A stretch of 64,000 nucleotides of DNA from Liriodendron chinense (GCA_003013855.2 PVNU02002850.1:1674001-1738000); one strand, 5' to 3'. Shown: positions 12,889 to 24,456, numbered from the stretch's first letter. Numbers and translations: made by a program. The notes: generated by a model from the sequence alone, not told the origin.

Positions 12889-13663
12889 TGGAACTTCATC
12901 CCTTCTTCTCCAATCTTCTTCTTTTTTCTTCTTCCTTCCCCCTCCAACATTCTTCTAAGGTAATTCCTTGTTCTTCCTCCTTACTCTTAATCTATTTTTC
13001 TCCATTCTCTACAACCTTAAGATTTGAGGTTTGATTCCAAAACCCTAATCCTTAAGTTTTGATTCCCTAACCCGTGAGATCCTTTGATTTATTGGGCTAG
13101 TGAATCCCATTACACGTTTGGATCTTAACCATGCAAGATTGGGATGTCCATCCCTCGCCGGATCCATTCCACGCAATACTTGAACTCCCAACTATATGGT
13201 TGTGATGATGGCCCGCATTATTGTATGTTTCTTTTCAATTCTCTTGGATTATGATGGTGAATGCTGAATTTTGAATTATTATTGCTGTTTATTTCCGTTG
13301 AATCATATATGATCATGTGCATGCATCCTAATTAGGGCATCCTGCATCACCAACCCCTCCCGCCATCTTCTAAAAAATTAAAAATTAAAAATTACAAGAC
13401 TCGAACAAACGCTCAGCCTACAACTACAAGTTACTCTTACAAGTTAACTTACAAGTACAACTTACAACTTACAACTTACAACCGACAACCCCAAATCCCC
13501 AAACCCAACCTAAATTATAAATGAACAAGTTACAAATTTATAATTTAAAATACAATTCCAGATTTCTAGTCCTGCACAAGAAATTGAAATTACAAAACCA
13601 AAAAATTAAAGCATGCTGTAAATACTAAATACAAAAATTAAAAAAAAAAAAAATTGAAAGAAG

Positions 13664-14330
13664 CATACAAACCTCAAATCTAATATTGCATTCTAAATTT
13701 CTACTTTTCCATGCATTACTAATTAAACCCTTTCAAATTAGAAGAAAAAACCAACTTTCTCTAATTTTTTTTTTTCGTATTATTCATAAATCACCAATAA
13801 ATGGTGTGAAAATAAAAAAATTGAAAAATGCATACAAACAACAGATCTAATATTGCATTCTAACATTCCAGGCATTTCTAACCATAACCCATTCAAATAA
13901 AAAAAAAACCCAACTTTTTCGTATTTTTTATAAATCACCAAAAAATGGTGCAAAAAAAAAAAAAAAAAAAAAAAACCATAGAAACATCGGATCTATTATT
14001 GCATTCTAACATTGCATGCATTTTTAGCCATAACCCTTTCGAATAAGAAAAAAACCCAACTTTTTTTTTTTTTTTTTGTATTTTTCATAAATCACCAAAA
14101 AGAGGTGCGAAAATACAAAAAAAATTAAAAAAATTGAAAAAAGCATACAAACATCAAATCTATTATTGCATTCTAACATTCCATGCATTTCTAACCATAA
14201 CCCTTTCAAATCAGAAAAAAACTAACTTTTTCTAATTTTTTTCTTCGTATTTTTCATAAATCACCAAAAAATGGTACAAAAATACAAAAAATTTAAAAAT
14301 TGAAAAATGCATAAATTTCAGCAACATCTT
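13664..14330. repeat. Tandem repeat, about four units of roughly 150-167 bp
   Basis: Each unit starts near GCATACAAACATCAGATCTA (13664, 13829, 13978, 14145; partial at 14309). Each continues through ATTGCATTCTAACATTCC, CATAACCCTTTCAAAT and CATAAATCACCAAAAAATGG. Units differ mainly in A and T homopolymer length. The array sits inside the right arm of the hAT element. Confidence 0.8.
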
Positions 14331-14974
14331 GTCGATTAGGTGTTTCATCACTTGTTTTCATCAATTTCAGCAAGAATTAGAAGAAAAAACATGTACTAAC
14401 CTCTATTTCAAAAATCTCCAAAAGGGCTCACCGCTCACACGAGCTTCGATCCATCAAAAGTTATTTGATTTGAGGTTTTAATCTTCGAAAGTAAGTTGGA
14501 AACATCCGAAATCAATAAAGAATCAGCTTAGGAACAATGAAAATCAGAGAGAAGTAGAAAAAAATCAGCAAACTTACCCCCCTTAAAAAAAAAGAGTCGT
14601 TTTTTGACTGTTATGGGCCGTAACGTCCGTTATGGTAACAATTTTTTGGGTCTGCTTGTTTTAACCCCATAACGCGTTAACGGCTGGTGCTGTTACTGTT
14701 ACGTAATGGCCGTTATGCCAGTAACGTAACTGTTTTTGAATACCTTGGCTGGTCCGCAGTAGTGTGAGAGAGCTGGAATGTCTCAATTGAAATGTGGTCA
14801 TCAAGGTGAGTTTGGAAATCTCTGAAAGCTCACTTATGACGTTCCCACCCTCTGTGCAGCTCCCAAAGTCCATGGGTTATCTTTTGTTGACCGGTTTTGT
14901 TCTTGGCCTCTACCACACTAACCGAAGGGTCTGGATCAGTATGGGAAGCCACCTCATCTGAAGTTTTGTACTAC

Positions 14975-15295
14975 TGTCCCACTTTCTCTAAAAGCTCGAG
15001 TTGTTAGAGGATGGCATATTAATGTATATCAAGGGACTCTAACACTCCCCCGCACGCGCGGGGTGGAACTTCACATGGGAACATATCGGGCAAGGGTGGA
15101 AGGACACTCACAACTAACACCCAGGTGAAGGGATACTCACAACTCACACCATAAATGCCCCCCCCCCCCCCCCATAGGAGAATATATTACCGGTGGTATA
15201 TTTGCTACTTCCAGGATTCGAACACAGGACCTTCTGCTTCGATACCATGTCAAACAACCACTTTCTCTATTAATGTATATCAAGGGACTCTAACA
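14975..15295 (-). mobile_element. TRIM (terminal-repeat retrotransposon in miniature), 321 bp
   Basis: On the minus strand, a short 5' LTR (15295-15248) begins TGTTAGAGTCCCTTGATATA and ends TTTGACA. It is followed directly by TGGTATCGAAGC (15247-15236), close to the TGGTATCAGAGC primer site used with initiator Met tRNA. A G-rich tract (GCGGGGGAG) precedes a second copy starting TGTTAGAGTCCC at 15044. The 3' LTR (to about 14975) keeps about 27 bases that the 5' LTR has lost. The interior is about 200 bp with a C15-type run and no coding capacity. No target duplication was found. Confidence 0.6.
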
Positions 15296-15299
15296 CATG

Positions 15300-18125
15300 G
15301 TATTTTTCATTGAAACACCTTTTACATTATGGGAGCAGTCCCTAATTACTTGGGGCCTAATGAAGTGCCATGGTCTCAATGCAATGCTTCGTCCCCCCAT
15401 CCCTTTTGTTATAGTTGAGTCCATTCAAGCAATCCCAGCATGCAGTAGTTTTGTTTGTGTCATCATGAACACCTCCAGACTATTTTGGACTATGTTTACC
15501 TTTTGCTGCTCCTAATTCCTACAGAAGTGAAGTTTCACACGTTTCTCCTCACTGAAGGGCCCTGACAATTGGGATTAAAGCCGAAGTTCTCAGTCAATCT
15601 ATAATTCTGTAATTCAGCAAAGTCAAGTTGAAATTGGGAAGAGAGGAATATATCAACTACCTGAATTTTCTTCCTCAGTAAGGAAATGATGTTGAAAGCC
15701 TCCCTTGTAAAATTCATTCCCACCACTTTCTCCATATAACTAAAGGAATTAAGCAGGTGATTGATTGCAGTTTTGTTTCTCCTTATGGCAACAAAAAATG
15801 ATTAAAATGGAGAGTGGTGTACAATCTTACAGGCTAACCAGCAAGCTTGTGGTCCTCTCGTAGCTACACAAACATACTGGCGACACTGGAAAACTTGCAA
15901 AGAGGGGCACCAAGGCCCACGGGAAGAAAGAAACCAACTGGCTCCAACTAGTTTCTCCTATCATTGCCCCTCCCTGTCTAGTCATTCTGGATTTCCTAAA
16001 AGGAACAGCCGCAGAACTCTGTCCTAGCATGTGCCCATTCTGGTAATCTGTTGGAAATGATATTCATTCTCACTATCAGTTTCTCTGGCCTTCTTATCAT
16101 TAAGTTGAATGATGGATTACAATGATGGCTCATCTGGGAGTGTTCTTTTTGTTGGGGAACTGATCCTCTGATGTGTTGTCTCCTTCTGTCACTAGTTTCA
16201 GCATGATAAGGCTTTAACTGGCACTCATGGGCTCTGGTGTTCAGTTGCTTCAACCTATCCTGGGTGCAACTGTCACTGGTAAGCCACATGACCTACCTTT
16301 CTTACAATTGGGAAAAGCCTGTCACTATGTAGGGCCTTGGAAAGAGCTTGCATGATCCTTCTAACCAAGAGATGCTCCTGCTTCAAATCAAACTTCGAGC
16401 TTATGCTCCCACTCCTGCTTCCTAGCCATTTGTTCTTGCGATCATTTTGAAACAGACCCTTCCCTACTGCTGCACCTGACTTTGTTGCCGCACAGGCATT
16501 TTTGTATAGTACTAAACACCCTTAAACATCAGTAGGTGCATTACGCCACCTCCAGTTGTAGACATTAATTTTGTGGAAGCAAACCAAAGAATGTATTCAG
16601 CTGATTTTCGGACAATGGAAGCAGGTGAGCTGGCAGCACTAGATTGTAAGGTGGGGCAGGCATAATTATTTTGACCATTCGGATAAGCAGCAGGTGGATT
16701 GGTTTGTGGTGGGATATGTTGGCTGGTCATCAGAGAGCCATACTGAAGGAGTGGCTTCACTTAATCAATGCTACAGCATTATAGTCGAGTCCATGAATGT
16801 AGTTTTCCCAATTGCTAACCTTGCAACTCCCTTACATTGTGAAGTGGGTTGATAATGCAGAGCCTTGCAACTGTTATACCTTCCTGTGTCCTAGTTCTTA
16901 TATTTTGTTAACTTGTATGATTACGATGATGAATTCGCATGGAGGTCCATATTTTAATAAAATGATATCCTATGATATCAGAGATATAACTTTAAACTAC
17001 TAATAGAAGTTTTGCAAGTGCTGAAAGATCTTGTCAATGCGAAGAATATTGTGTCACTCTTTCACTCTTTATACTATTCTCTGTTGTAGTCACATTTTCT
17101 TCTGCTGTAGTCCCATTCTCTGCTGGAAGATATTTTTTTGTATATAACTGTCTTTTTTTTCTCCTCGTCTCCCATGTGCTATTCATGTTTTTATTTCTAC
17201 CTTTCTTCCTCTAGATACAAGAAACTCAGTTGGTGCATTATACTACATATTGGTGGCGGGTGGGGAGGGATCAAACACTGGATAGGTTTTACTGATATTC
17301 ATTTATGCCCTTGGTTTAACACGTTGGTTTATCGTGACTTGGGTCAATTTTGGATAACTAAAGGTGCAGAATGAGAATGGGATGGCATTGGAAATTTCGC
17401 ATTATCTTCTCGTTCCCTTTCTGGGAGACATTTTGCAAATAGACTGTTTACCGCATCCTATCCTGACATGCAGGTGGATAGATAGCTATTCGCAGGCATC
17501 CACATTATGGGGTTCATCCAAGCATTCACTTATATTTTAGATGCCACCATGAGCTTATTTGTTCTATATTGGTCCATCATATTCCAACTTTAGGGCTATT
17601 CTGTCAGTTGAACTTTAAGCGGGGCTATTCCTTTGAAACCAAGAGCCACTGATCGATGAACATGAAGCAAGAGCCCACCCTGCCTTGGGTGTTGTTCATG
17701 CCTTCCTCTTAGATAAGATACCCGCCGAGTGAAAAAAATCACACATGATGTTGGCTTTCCCTAGCATTAGTATAGTGTGTGACCCTTCCCCATAGAGCTT
17801 TCCTTCTTGGGGTATCTGCCCCAATACATAGTGCATTGGTGAGTCCACACTCCACAGTGTCCTTCATAAGCTCTGCAAGTGCACTTTTCAATCATGGTTT
17901 GTCTGCAATCAATTGGGTCTTTGCGATCTTAGGAACCTTAATCAATTACGAAAATAAAGACAACTCAAAAGAGTGGCTTTGCTAGCATTGGGGCATAAAC
18001 TCTCTCCACACACATTTTATGTGCATTGCATGGTAGAATGTGTCATGTGTGGCACATGTGACCCTGTGCATAAGGTGACCACCACCTTGAAATGATCTTG
18101 TTTAAAGAACATGCCAGTCCTATCA
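15300..18125. other. Intergenic; possible decayed minus-strand gene fragments
   Basis: Minus-strand frames at 15535-15735, 15996-16289 and 16320-16440 have less biased composition than their surroundings. One reads SGSISSKFDLKQEHLLVRR around 16380. They contain stops and match no family I recognise. Treat them as unassigned. Confidence 0.3.
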
Positions 18126-18130
18126 TCAGG

Positions 18131-18848
18131 CATGATGATGACATCATGGCCATCCAGGACAAGTTAAATTGCTCTGATCAAAGAAGGGCCTCACCAGCTT
18201 AGCCGATCAATAGCCAAGATTGATTCGACGGGACTTAATAAACAGTCGGTGCACCTCCCTGGGTGTGGACCGCTGAAACATCCAATACACAAACCCACGT
18301 TGTCTGATTGGGTGGAGCACGACATAAGAAATTCTAGTTGCGGGAGATGTTTCTCTGTGTTTTTTTTCCCCCCTTTAGATCACCTAATAGTCATACTGTT
18401 TCATGTATGATCATGATTGCTATAGTCATGATGGAAAGATCGAAGGTTAGATTTGTGTAATCTGACAAGGATAACTCATTGCAATAGCAATTCAATTATG
18501 TGGTCCATGTTGAGAACAAGTTGAAAATTAAGAGAAAATCCTTTGCTTTCAAAGCCCATCAACAAGAAGGGTTACGTCATCAACCTCCATTGAGGTCGAA
18601 GGAAGCATGCTATGAAGGTGCTTCACATAATTCAAACTTGAGGCCGAGTTTTCTCTCACCCTGGGAGAATGATGAGGGCATCATTGTCATCCACAACAAG
18701 TTAGACTGCTCTGATCAAAGAAGGCCCCCCCAGCACAGTTGGTCAATAGCCGAGATTGATCCGACAAACTGAATCACCTTCCTCCACATGATCGTTAGGT
18801 GCGGACAACTAAAACATCCAATATATAAACCCAAGTTGTTTGATTGCT
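18131..18848. repeat. Direct repeat pair of about 185 bp
   Basis: 18131-18320 and 18666-18848 share long matches, including GCTCTGATCAAAGAAGG, a CCGA(T/G)(A/C)TTGAT-type segment and ACATCCAATA. They are separated by about 350 bp. The second copy abuts the MITE at 18855. Nature unknown; they could be parts of an older dispersed element. Confidence 0.6.
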
Positions 18849-18854
18849 CTGGGC

Positions 18855-19145
18855 CAAGGTATTCCATAAAGGTAAAGGTGGCGGTAATGGCCGCTGCCAT
18901 TACCTTTATGATATGAGCTGTAAGGGCCATTATGGTTTTTTCTTTCTTTTCTTTTAAAAAGAAAAGCCTATTTCAACCCGATTGCAGATCGATATGGACT
19001 GTTACAAGCCGTTGTGGTCTTTATGGGTCAATTTTTCTGTAATGGCTGTTACGGCCATCACAACCTTGTAATGTGTAATGGTGACCACCGTTAAAGTTAT
19101 GAAACAGCCATTATGGTCTTTATGTAACCATTTTGGAATACCATA
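18855..19145. mobile_element. hAT-derived MITE (291 bp), relative of the 9.45-kb element
   Basis: The ends are CAAGGTATTCCATAAAGG and, in complement, TATGGTATTCCAAAATGG. They are flanked by CTCTGGGC (18847-18854) and CTCAGGGC (19146-19153), an 8-base repeat with one mismatch. The ends and the internal GTAATGGCC/CCATTATGG words match the subterminal regions of the element at 5293-14747. It is therefore likely a non-autonomous derivative mobilised by the same transposase family. Confidence 0.7.
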
Positions 19146-19153
19146 CTCAGGGC

Positions 19154-20265
19154 AGAGCGCAGCTCAAGAAACTCGGGATGTGGCAAATGTTTTTCCCTGT
19201 GCCAGTATCCAAACTCATGCACGGGTGGATGGACCAATGGAACTGGAATGCGGAAATGCTATTGTGGTGTTCCCCAATCCACGAAAGCATTCCCCACCAT
19301 GTACACCACCTGAAATTCCCTCTCCTCATATTGGAACCAACTTGTGGACAGCCTTTCAGCGACTTTCTCTCCTTCACACATTTTTATCTTTTGTTTTTTT
19401 ACTAGTTACTTTCTTCTTTCTCATTGGTCCGTAGTATAGATAAGGATTTTGATTGTGGGAAGATGTAGAACCTCTTGTTTTCAGATGAGAGACAAGGATA
19501 CGTAGGAGAAGCGTAATTTACGTGATTGATAATAAATAGGCTCCCATGTGATTGGTTTTTTAATAAAAATTCTGAGCTTTTCTTATATTAGCTCGTGTGA
19601 GTGTGAGAGAGGGCTGATGCCCCTTGATCTTCCTGTGGGTCCCATCATTTGGTCCTTCTCCAGGTTCCCAGTGTGTATCTGCTTGGTGCTATTTGCTAGC
19701 CATTGTTCTCTGCTGTTTTTGTTGCCGATTGCCGTCAACTGGGCAGGCATCAAGGCAGACCACACATGTACCTGCTGGCATTTGTTTTTCAACTGCCTAT
19801 TCCTTTTTATAGAGGTGGACCGCCTGATGGGTAGACTGCTTGATTTTTGCACAAAAATCATCTTAACAGTGGGAACACCTTCAATACTGCTTACGTCCCA
19901 CAGTGGGGCCTGTCATGTGTGAAGGTTCCTCGTGGGGCTACCAAACCTCTAGTTTTATGAGACATCAGTTAATTGGTATTTTCTAATTTAACTCCCTGAA
20001 AAAAAAGGGAAGAATGAAGATTTACATTCAAGCTTCAATAGTACTTCAGATCATGGGACTAGAAGCCAGTAAACTTGGTTTTTGAGTATGGTGAATGAAC
20101 CCAAATTCAGATGGTACTGTTGTAATGCTAATTAATTTCAAGCATCTGTTCAGCGTGATGCCTGACATGGTTGTACATTTTGCAGATTTTGCTAGGGTTA
20201 TTATGATATGAATCTAATGCCAAAGTGGCTGATTCCTGTTGTTTAAATAATTTATTTTGTGACTG
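19154..20265. other. Intergenic, nothing assigned
   Basis: Open frames on both strands (19078-19434, 19548-19922) overlap in several phases and show no domain. No element ends were found. Confidence 0.45.
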
Positions 20266-20270
20266 TGCAG

Positions 20271-20393
20271 ATGAGTGTGCATGTTAGAGATGAGGCGGGC
20301 TATCAGGTTTTTAGAGTATGGAGAACATCCCTACAAATTTTGGTGAAGGATGATCGAGTTGAGTATGGAGGACCTCCTTCAGAGAATAAGTAG
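20271..20393 (+). other. Possible terminal coding exon, unidentified
   Basis: A good plant acceptor (TTTATTTTGTGACTGTGCAG) precedes an open phase-0 frame of 40 codons ending in TAG at 20391. Of the three phases, only this one stays open. The peptide includes YQVFRVWRTSLQILVKDD. I do not recognise it and found no upstream exons, so this may be chance. Confidence 0.2.
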
Positions 20394-21739
20394 CTGCTGT
20401 CCTTTAGCCCCTTCAAATGGAGCTGTATCGATGGGAATTTGAAAACATGGAAGGGTCTAAAGCCATTGAGAATGTCAAGGAATTTTACATGTTATATATA
20501 TAAGCTTAATCTTTCATTTTGAATTTAATGTATGACAACAACACCAAAATTTCTTGCAGCAGGGAAATATGATTTATTTTTATTTTTAGTTTTATTTTTG
20601 GCAAGGATGTTTTCGGCCTCTGGCTATCTTCTTGTTGTTCACTGTCTGACAGATGATTCAGGAGCGAGGTTCTCCAAGGAGTTGCTCTAGAAATTTCAAG
20701 AGTAGTTCAAATTGATTTTTTTTTGTTTTTGTTTTTGTTTCGCATTATGATAAAGGAAGAAGAATAATTTACAAAAAAAGAAAAAAGAAAAAAAAAAGAA
20801 GAACTATTCTTTGTGAATGTATGGCGAACATCAAAATGTAGCAAAGCTTTAGTGCCAAGCTGTCCAAGTGGAACTTTGGAAAATATTATCAGAACATACA
20901 AAGATCATTAGATAATTGACATGAATTATTTCTTGTTTTTCATAGGAAATGCCATATTTTCTCCCACATCTATTGTGGATTTGCAGCAAGTAAATGATAT
21001 GAGAATCTGCAGTTGGGTTAATGAATGCATTGGAGGCACATTGTATTGGGCTAAACCTTTGAATCAATGACTCCCATACAACAAGGTGAACAACTGTTTT
21101 CCAAGCACGCTATATTGACATCTATCTCGCCCGAAGCTTAGTTTGGTCCCTGACAGAGTCTTTCAGACTCAAAATTCAGCGAGTTTGGATAAATGTTAAG
21201 AAAATGAATTTTTCAACTCTCTATCAACTTTTTTTTCTTTTTTTCCAAGCATTCTCTATTCACTTGGTTTCGAATGTCTTTAGGAAATTTGCTTTCCCCT
21301 TCCATCCTAGAGTATCTTTCCATGCATGTGTTTGGATGCACTATTAGATCAAATTGCAATTACTATTCAATCACCTGAGATTTCCCATTGAGGAATTGGG
21401 CTGTTAATTGCAATTACATTGCCTCCAAGTTCGATGTGAAAGAGGAAGCACAGTTTGACAATTAAACATCTTCGATATTTGTAATTTTCTCTTGACTGTT
21501 TGTTTGGTTGCGCCAAATATCATGAAATTTCCTCTTGACAAAGCGTGCGTTTGGTTGAAATTTCCCCCAAGCAAACTATTCTCAATTGATTTTTTTTTTT
21601 CTGCATCTAAACACAACCATAATATCTTAACACTAGGCAGTCTAAAACTTATGTTTATATAGATGGATGGTGGTATTTCAAGAAAGAAAACGCTTTGACA
21701 ATTAGTAACCACCAAATGAGACATAATCAAGTTAGGATC
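20394..21739. other. Intergenic between convergent features
   Basis: The interval is AT-rich. Words such as GTTTGGATGCA (21331), TTGTTTGGTTGCGCC (21499) and GCGTTTGGTTGAAA (21548) suggest remnants of MITEs with TTTGG-type ends, but no complete element could be bounded. Part of it is expected to hold the 3' UTR of the minus-strand gene ending at 21740. Confidence 0.45.
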
Positions 21740-22885
21740 TCAAAATCCCTTGTTGGGTTTTGTATTGAAGTGATAAGATGACATGGAAGTGCTACTCTCA
21801 CCAGCCAAATCCATGTCGCTCTCATGTCCACATTCCTCATCAATCTCCTCCTTTGCCACCTTGTCCATGCCCATCAGTCCCAATGGTCTCTGAGAAGATG
21901 CAAACAGCGGAGCCTCGTAGTAGCTAGAAGATGACCCAGATGGGGCTGGCCCCACCGCAGGGAGCTTTGAGAGGAGAGCTTCGAGGCTACTCATCGACGG
22001 AGTTATCTTCATTGGCTGCTGGCTGAGGTGATCATAGTATTCTGCAGGCAGAGGGTGACCCGTATGGTAAGACCAGCTGTCTGATGGGTTGCCACCGTCG
22101 ATCTTGAAGGGGAATCCTGATGATGAAGGGTGGGGTAGAAGGACGCCTGGAATACTTTCGAGGTAGCTGAACTTCTTACGCAGTAGAACCACATAGCTCA
22201 GGTCCTCCATCACCTTGAATGCAGTGATTGGAATATCATTCATGATCATGAAGAGTTGAATTATAGGTTATTTAATATAATATTACAAGGAGGAATATTA
22301 AGTATTATCGCACGCAGCCCACTTCCCAACATTGCAAGCGTGTCTAAGATCTAGGCCATTCATTGGAATTCATCAGGCATGCCACACATCTAAGTGGAAT
22401 ATTGAACGTGGGTCATTATTTCTAAGTACTGTCCATGCTTCTTTTACAAGCGTGGGCCTATTTGATTTTTGGGACAGAGGATGGTCACTGTGCTGATGGC
22501 CAGGATCTGATACACGCATACCATGTTCCAGTCAAGAACATTTGTTGTTCCTCTATCTACACAGAATCACTGTTACTGGTGATATGTTTGTGAGATGATC
22601 TTTGAATGTAAGCACATGTGGATGCATGTGCACATGTATAGCATTCCTGTGTGTTCACCATTCAAGAAATGGGAACCAATAATATCTTCAGGCAATGAAC
22701 ATCAATGCCGTATCTTCATAAGAGGGACAGAATCTTCACTGATATGAGCACTAAATACGACATCTGCCTCTTCAGATAAAACCTTCCATCAAATGGGCAC
22801 CAAATCCCTCATTTTCACAGAGAGAGAGAGAGAGAGCACATCTCCCTGATAAAACCTTTCATCAAATGGGCACCAAATCCCACAT

Positions 22886-22922
<37 letters not shown>

Positions 22923-23294
22923 ACATCTCCCTGATAAAACCTTTCATCAATCTCCTCATGAGAGAGAATCTTCCATGAAATGAACCCAATACAATCTCCT
23001 CATGAGACTCGTATCTCGAAACGAGAGAACATCTGTCCTTGGAATGGCCATCCAATATCATATATTCAATCTCCTCATGAGAGAGAATCTTCCATGAAAT
23101 GGGTTATAGTCTTCAATGTCCTCGTAAGAGATAATGAGAATCTATCATGAAATGGCTACTAGATACAATGTATCTTTAATCTCTCACATTGACATCATAA
23201 AATAAGAGCATCATTTATGAAATATGCGTCATATGACAATCAAAACAGACAAGTAAAAAAAAAAATGCACCAAATTATATCTACGTCCTCTCTC

Positions 23295-23328
<34 letters not shown>

Positions 23329-24402
23329 GAGATCTGACCTTGTTAGCAGAACCTAGCTGAACTACACCTTCTCTAACTGCAATTAAAGCAATAGTCTGCA
23401 CGATTCAGTGACCAAATTAGAAGGAACAACACTAAGAGCCTTTGAAACTGAGACACAGATCTGATGTTGGTATGAACCTTAATACCCGACTGGAACTGAG
23501 CCTCCCATGTCCTTGGATGCTGAAATTAATTCATCAACCACTCATATTTTTCACAACCCAAGTTGAAAAAATAAAAATAAAAACGCATACAGGTTTGTAT
23601 TTATTTATGTATTTATATCTATGTATGTATAAGGATTAAGTTCACTCACTGAATCAGCTGGATTATGCCACGCAGACAAGAAATTTATTTCATGTTCTTG
23701 AGGCTCTTTGAATACCCATTTATGACTGTGATCTGCAGCTACTTTCCCAATCAAACTGCACAAGAAACCATACCATCTTGAATAGATTATGCATGTAACT
23801 ACCCTCCTTACACTATATACTTTTCTTTTTTCTTCTTGGCTAGTTACCCTTCTCCATAGTTGTAGATTTCATGGGACATCTTGAAGAAAACCTCAGGCTG
23901 AAGGCCTTTGAGGTGCTGAAATTCGCAACTGCTATAGACTAATGGACCACCAGCGCAGCTGCTTGAGTCGAATTCGGAGTGGTTGGCTGCGGTAGATGCA
24001 GCGAAATTGCAGAAGCCATCTTCCCATACCAATATCCTGAGGCAGATGTGGATCATGAAAGCATTGAGAGTAAAAGGAGTAAACTACTTTTATAGTGAAA
24101 TTACAGTAAATACCAGTTCCTCCTGTTTCCTCTTGACCTGTCATAAGCTCCTCCTTGAACATCCCACCTGCTACAATAACATAACATGAGATTTAAAGAA
24201 ACAGAAAGAAACCAACTGTTCTATGGATAAATTTGTGATTCCTATCTTTTTTTTTTTTTCCTCACTTGGGTGGTGGGTAGTTTCTAGGCAAAATCCTCCA
24301 AAAGACAGCGTAAACCCATTGAGAGCTCTCAGGAATACACAAGCTCCTCAAGGTGTGTTGAAGAAGATGGGTCACAGCTAATGGGTTGACGTGCTCTTCC
24401 AT
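21740..24402 (-). CDS. RSS3-like bHLH-MYC_N domain transcriptional regulator, 7 exons, 352 aa
   Basis: Exons (minus): 24402-24266, 24167-24114, 24036-23848, 23755-23650, 23519-23478, 23395-23339, 22213-21740. All introns are GT-AG, and the 1059 coding bases join in frame to a TGA. The start ATG is preceded immediately by an in-frame TAG. Residues about 8-210 form the bHLH-MYC and R2R3-MYB N-terminal domain: SSQWVYAVFWRILPRNYPPP, RRNWILVWEDGFCNF, FFKMSHEIYNYGEGLIGKVA, KWVFKEP, TWEAQFQSGIKTIALIAV, LSYVVLLRKKFSYLESIP. There is no bHLH DNA-binding region. The C-terminal part is low-complexity with a conserved-looking ITPSMSSLEALLSKLP (265-280) and an acidic EEIDEECGHESDMD tail. The closest family I know is RICE SALT SENSITIVE 3 and its plant paralogues, often mis-annotated as WNK kinase-related. 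Rice RSS3 is a nuclear factor that links JAZ repressors with class-C bHLH proteins; that role is inferred for this paralogue. There is no sign of a kinase domain. Confidence 0.9.
22780..23125. repeat. Tandem repeats in the last intron of the RSS3-like gene
   Basis: A unit containing CATCAAATGGGCACCAAATC, a GA run and GCACATCTCCCTGATAAAAC is repeated (starting near 22787 and 22860). It is followed by two or three copies of CTCCTCATGAGAGAGAATC with CTTCCATGAAATG (22950-23100). They lie within the 1125-bp intron 22214-23338. GA runs cover 22821-22836 and 22888-22921, and another (23300-23326) sits only about 13 bases from the 5' splice site. Confidence 0.75.
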
Positions 24403-24415
24403 CTACCTTATTAGA

Positions 24416-24418
<3 letters not shown>

Positions 24419-24446
<28 letters not shown>
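24419..24446. repeat. (CT)n microsatellite
   Basis: Fourteen CT units just upstream of the RSS3-like start codon, read as GA on the coding strand. Confidence 0.95.

Positions 24447-24456
<10 letters not shown>

Larger units (their letters stand above)
12382..13330 (+). mobile_element. Solo LTR inserted beside the hAT transposase start
   Basis: It begins TGTAGGAGG and ends ATGCATCCTA, apparently with the terminal CA lost. A perfect 5-base repeat ATTAG flanks it (12377-12381 and 13331-13335). It contains a palindrome-rich block (12556-12680), a TATA-like TATTTAA at 12770-12776, then a CT microsatellite (12851-12886) and a pyrimidine-rich leader, the order expected of U3-R-U5. No internal region or second LTR is present, so I call it a solo LTR. 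The family is unknown and it is unrelated in sequence to the LTRs at 38-57 kb. Confidence 0.65.
5293..14747 (-). mobile_element. 9.45-kb hAT-superfamily transposon, nested and inactivated
   Basis: The outer ends form a terminal inverted repeat: CGAGGTATTCAATAAC at the left, and the complement of GTTTTTGAATACCTTG at the right. They are flanked by 8-base repeats GTTGGTTC (5285-5292) and GCTGGTCC (14748-14755), six of eight matching. An 8-bp target duplication is the hallmark of hAT elements. Both ends are followed by clusters of TAACGG/CCGTTA words, as expected of subterminal transposase-binding repeats. The interior holds a broken hAT transposase gene on the minus strand plus later insertions: a LINE tail, two MITEs and a solo LTR. 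Duplication and nested insertions account for much of its unusual length. Confidence 0.75.

Noticed and set aside
15181..15260. tRNA gene or SINE suggested by TGTGTTCGAATCCTGG
   Set aside because: No cloverleaf can be formed. The B-box-like word lies just inside a primer-site/LTR arrangement that fits a TRIM better.
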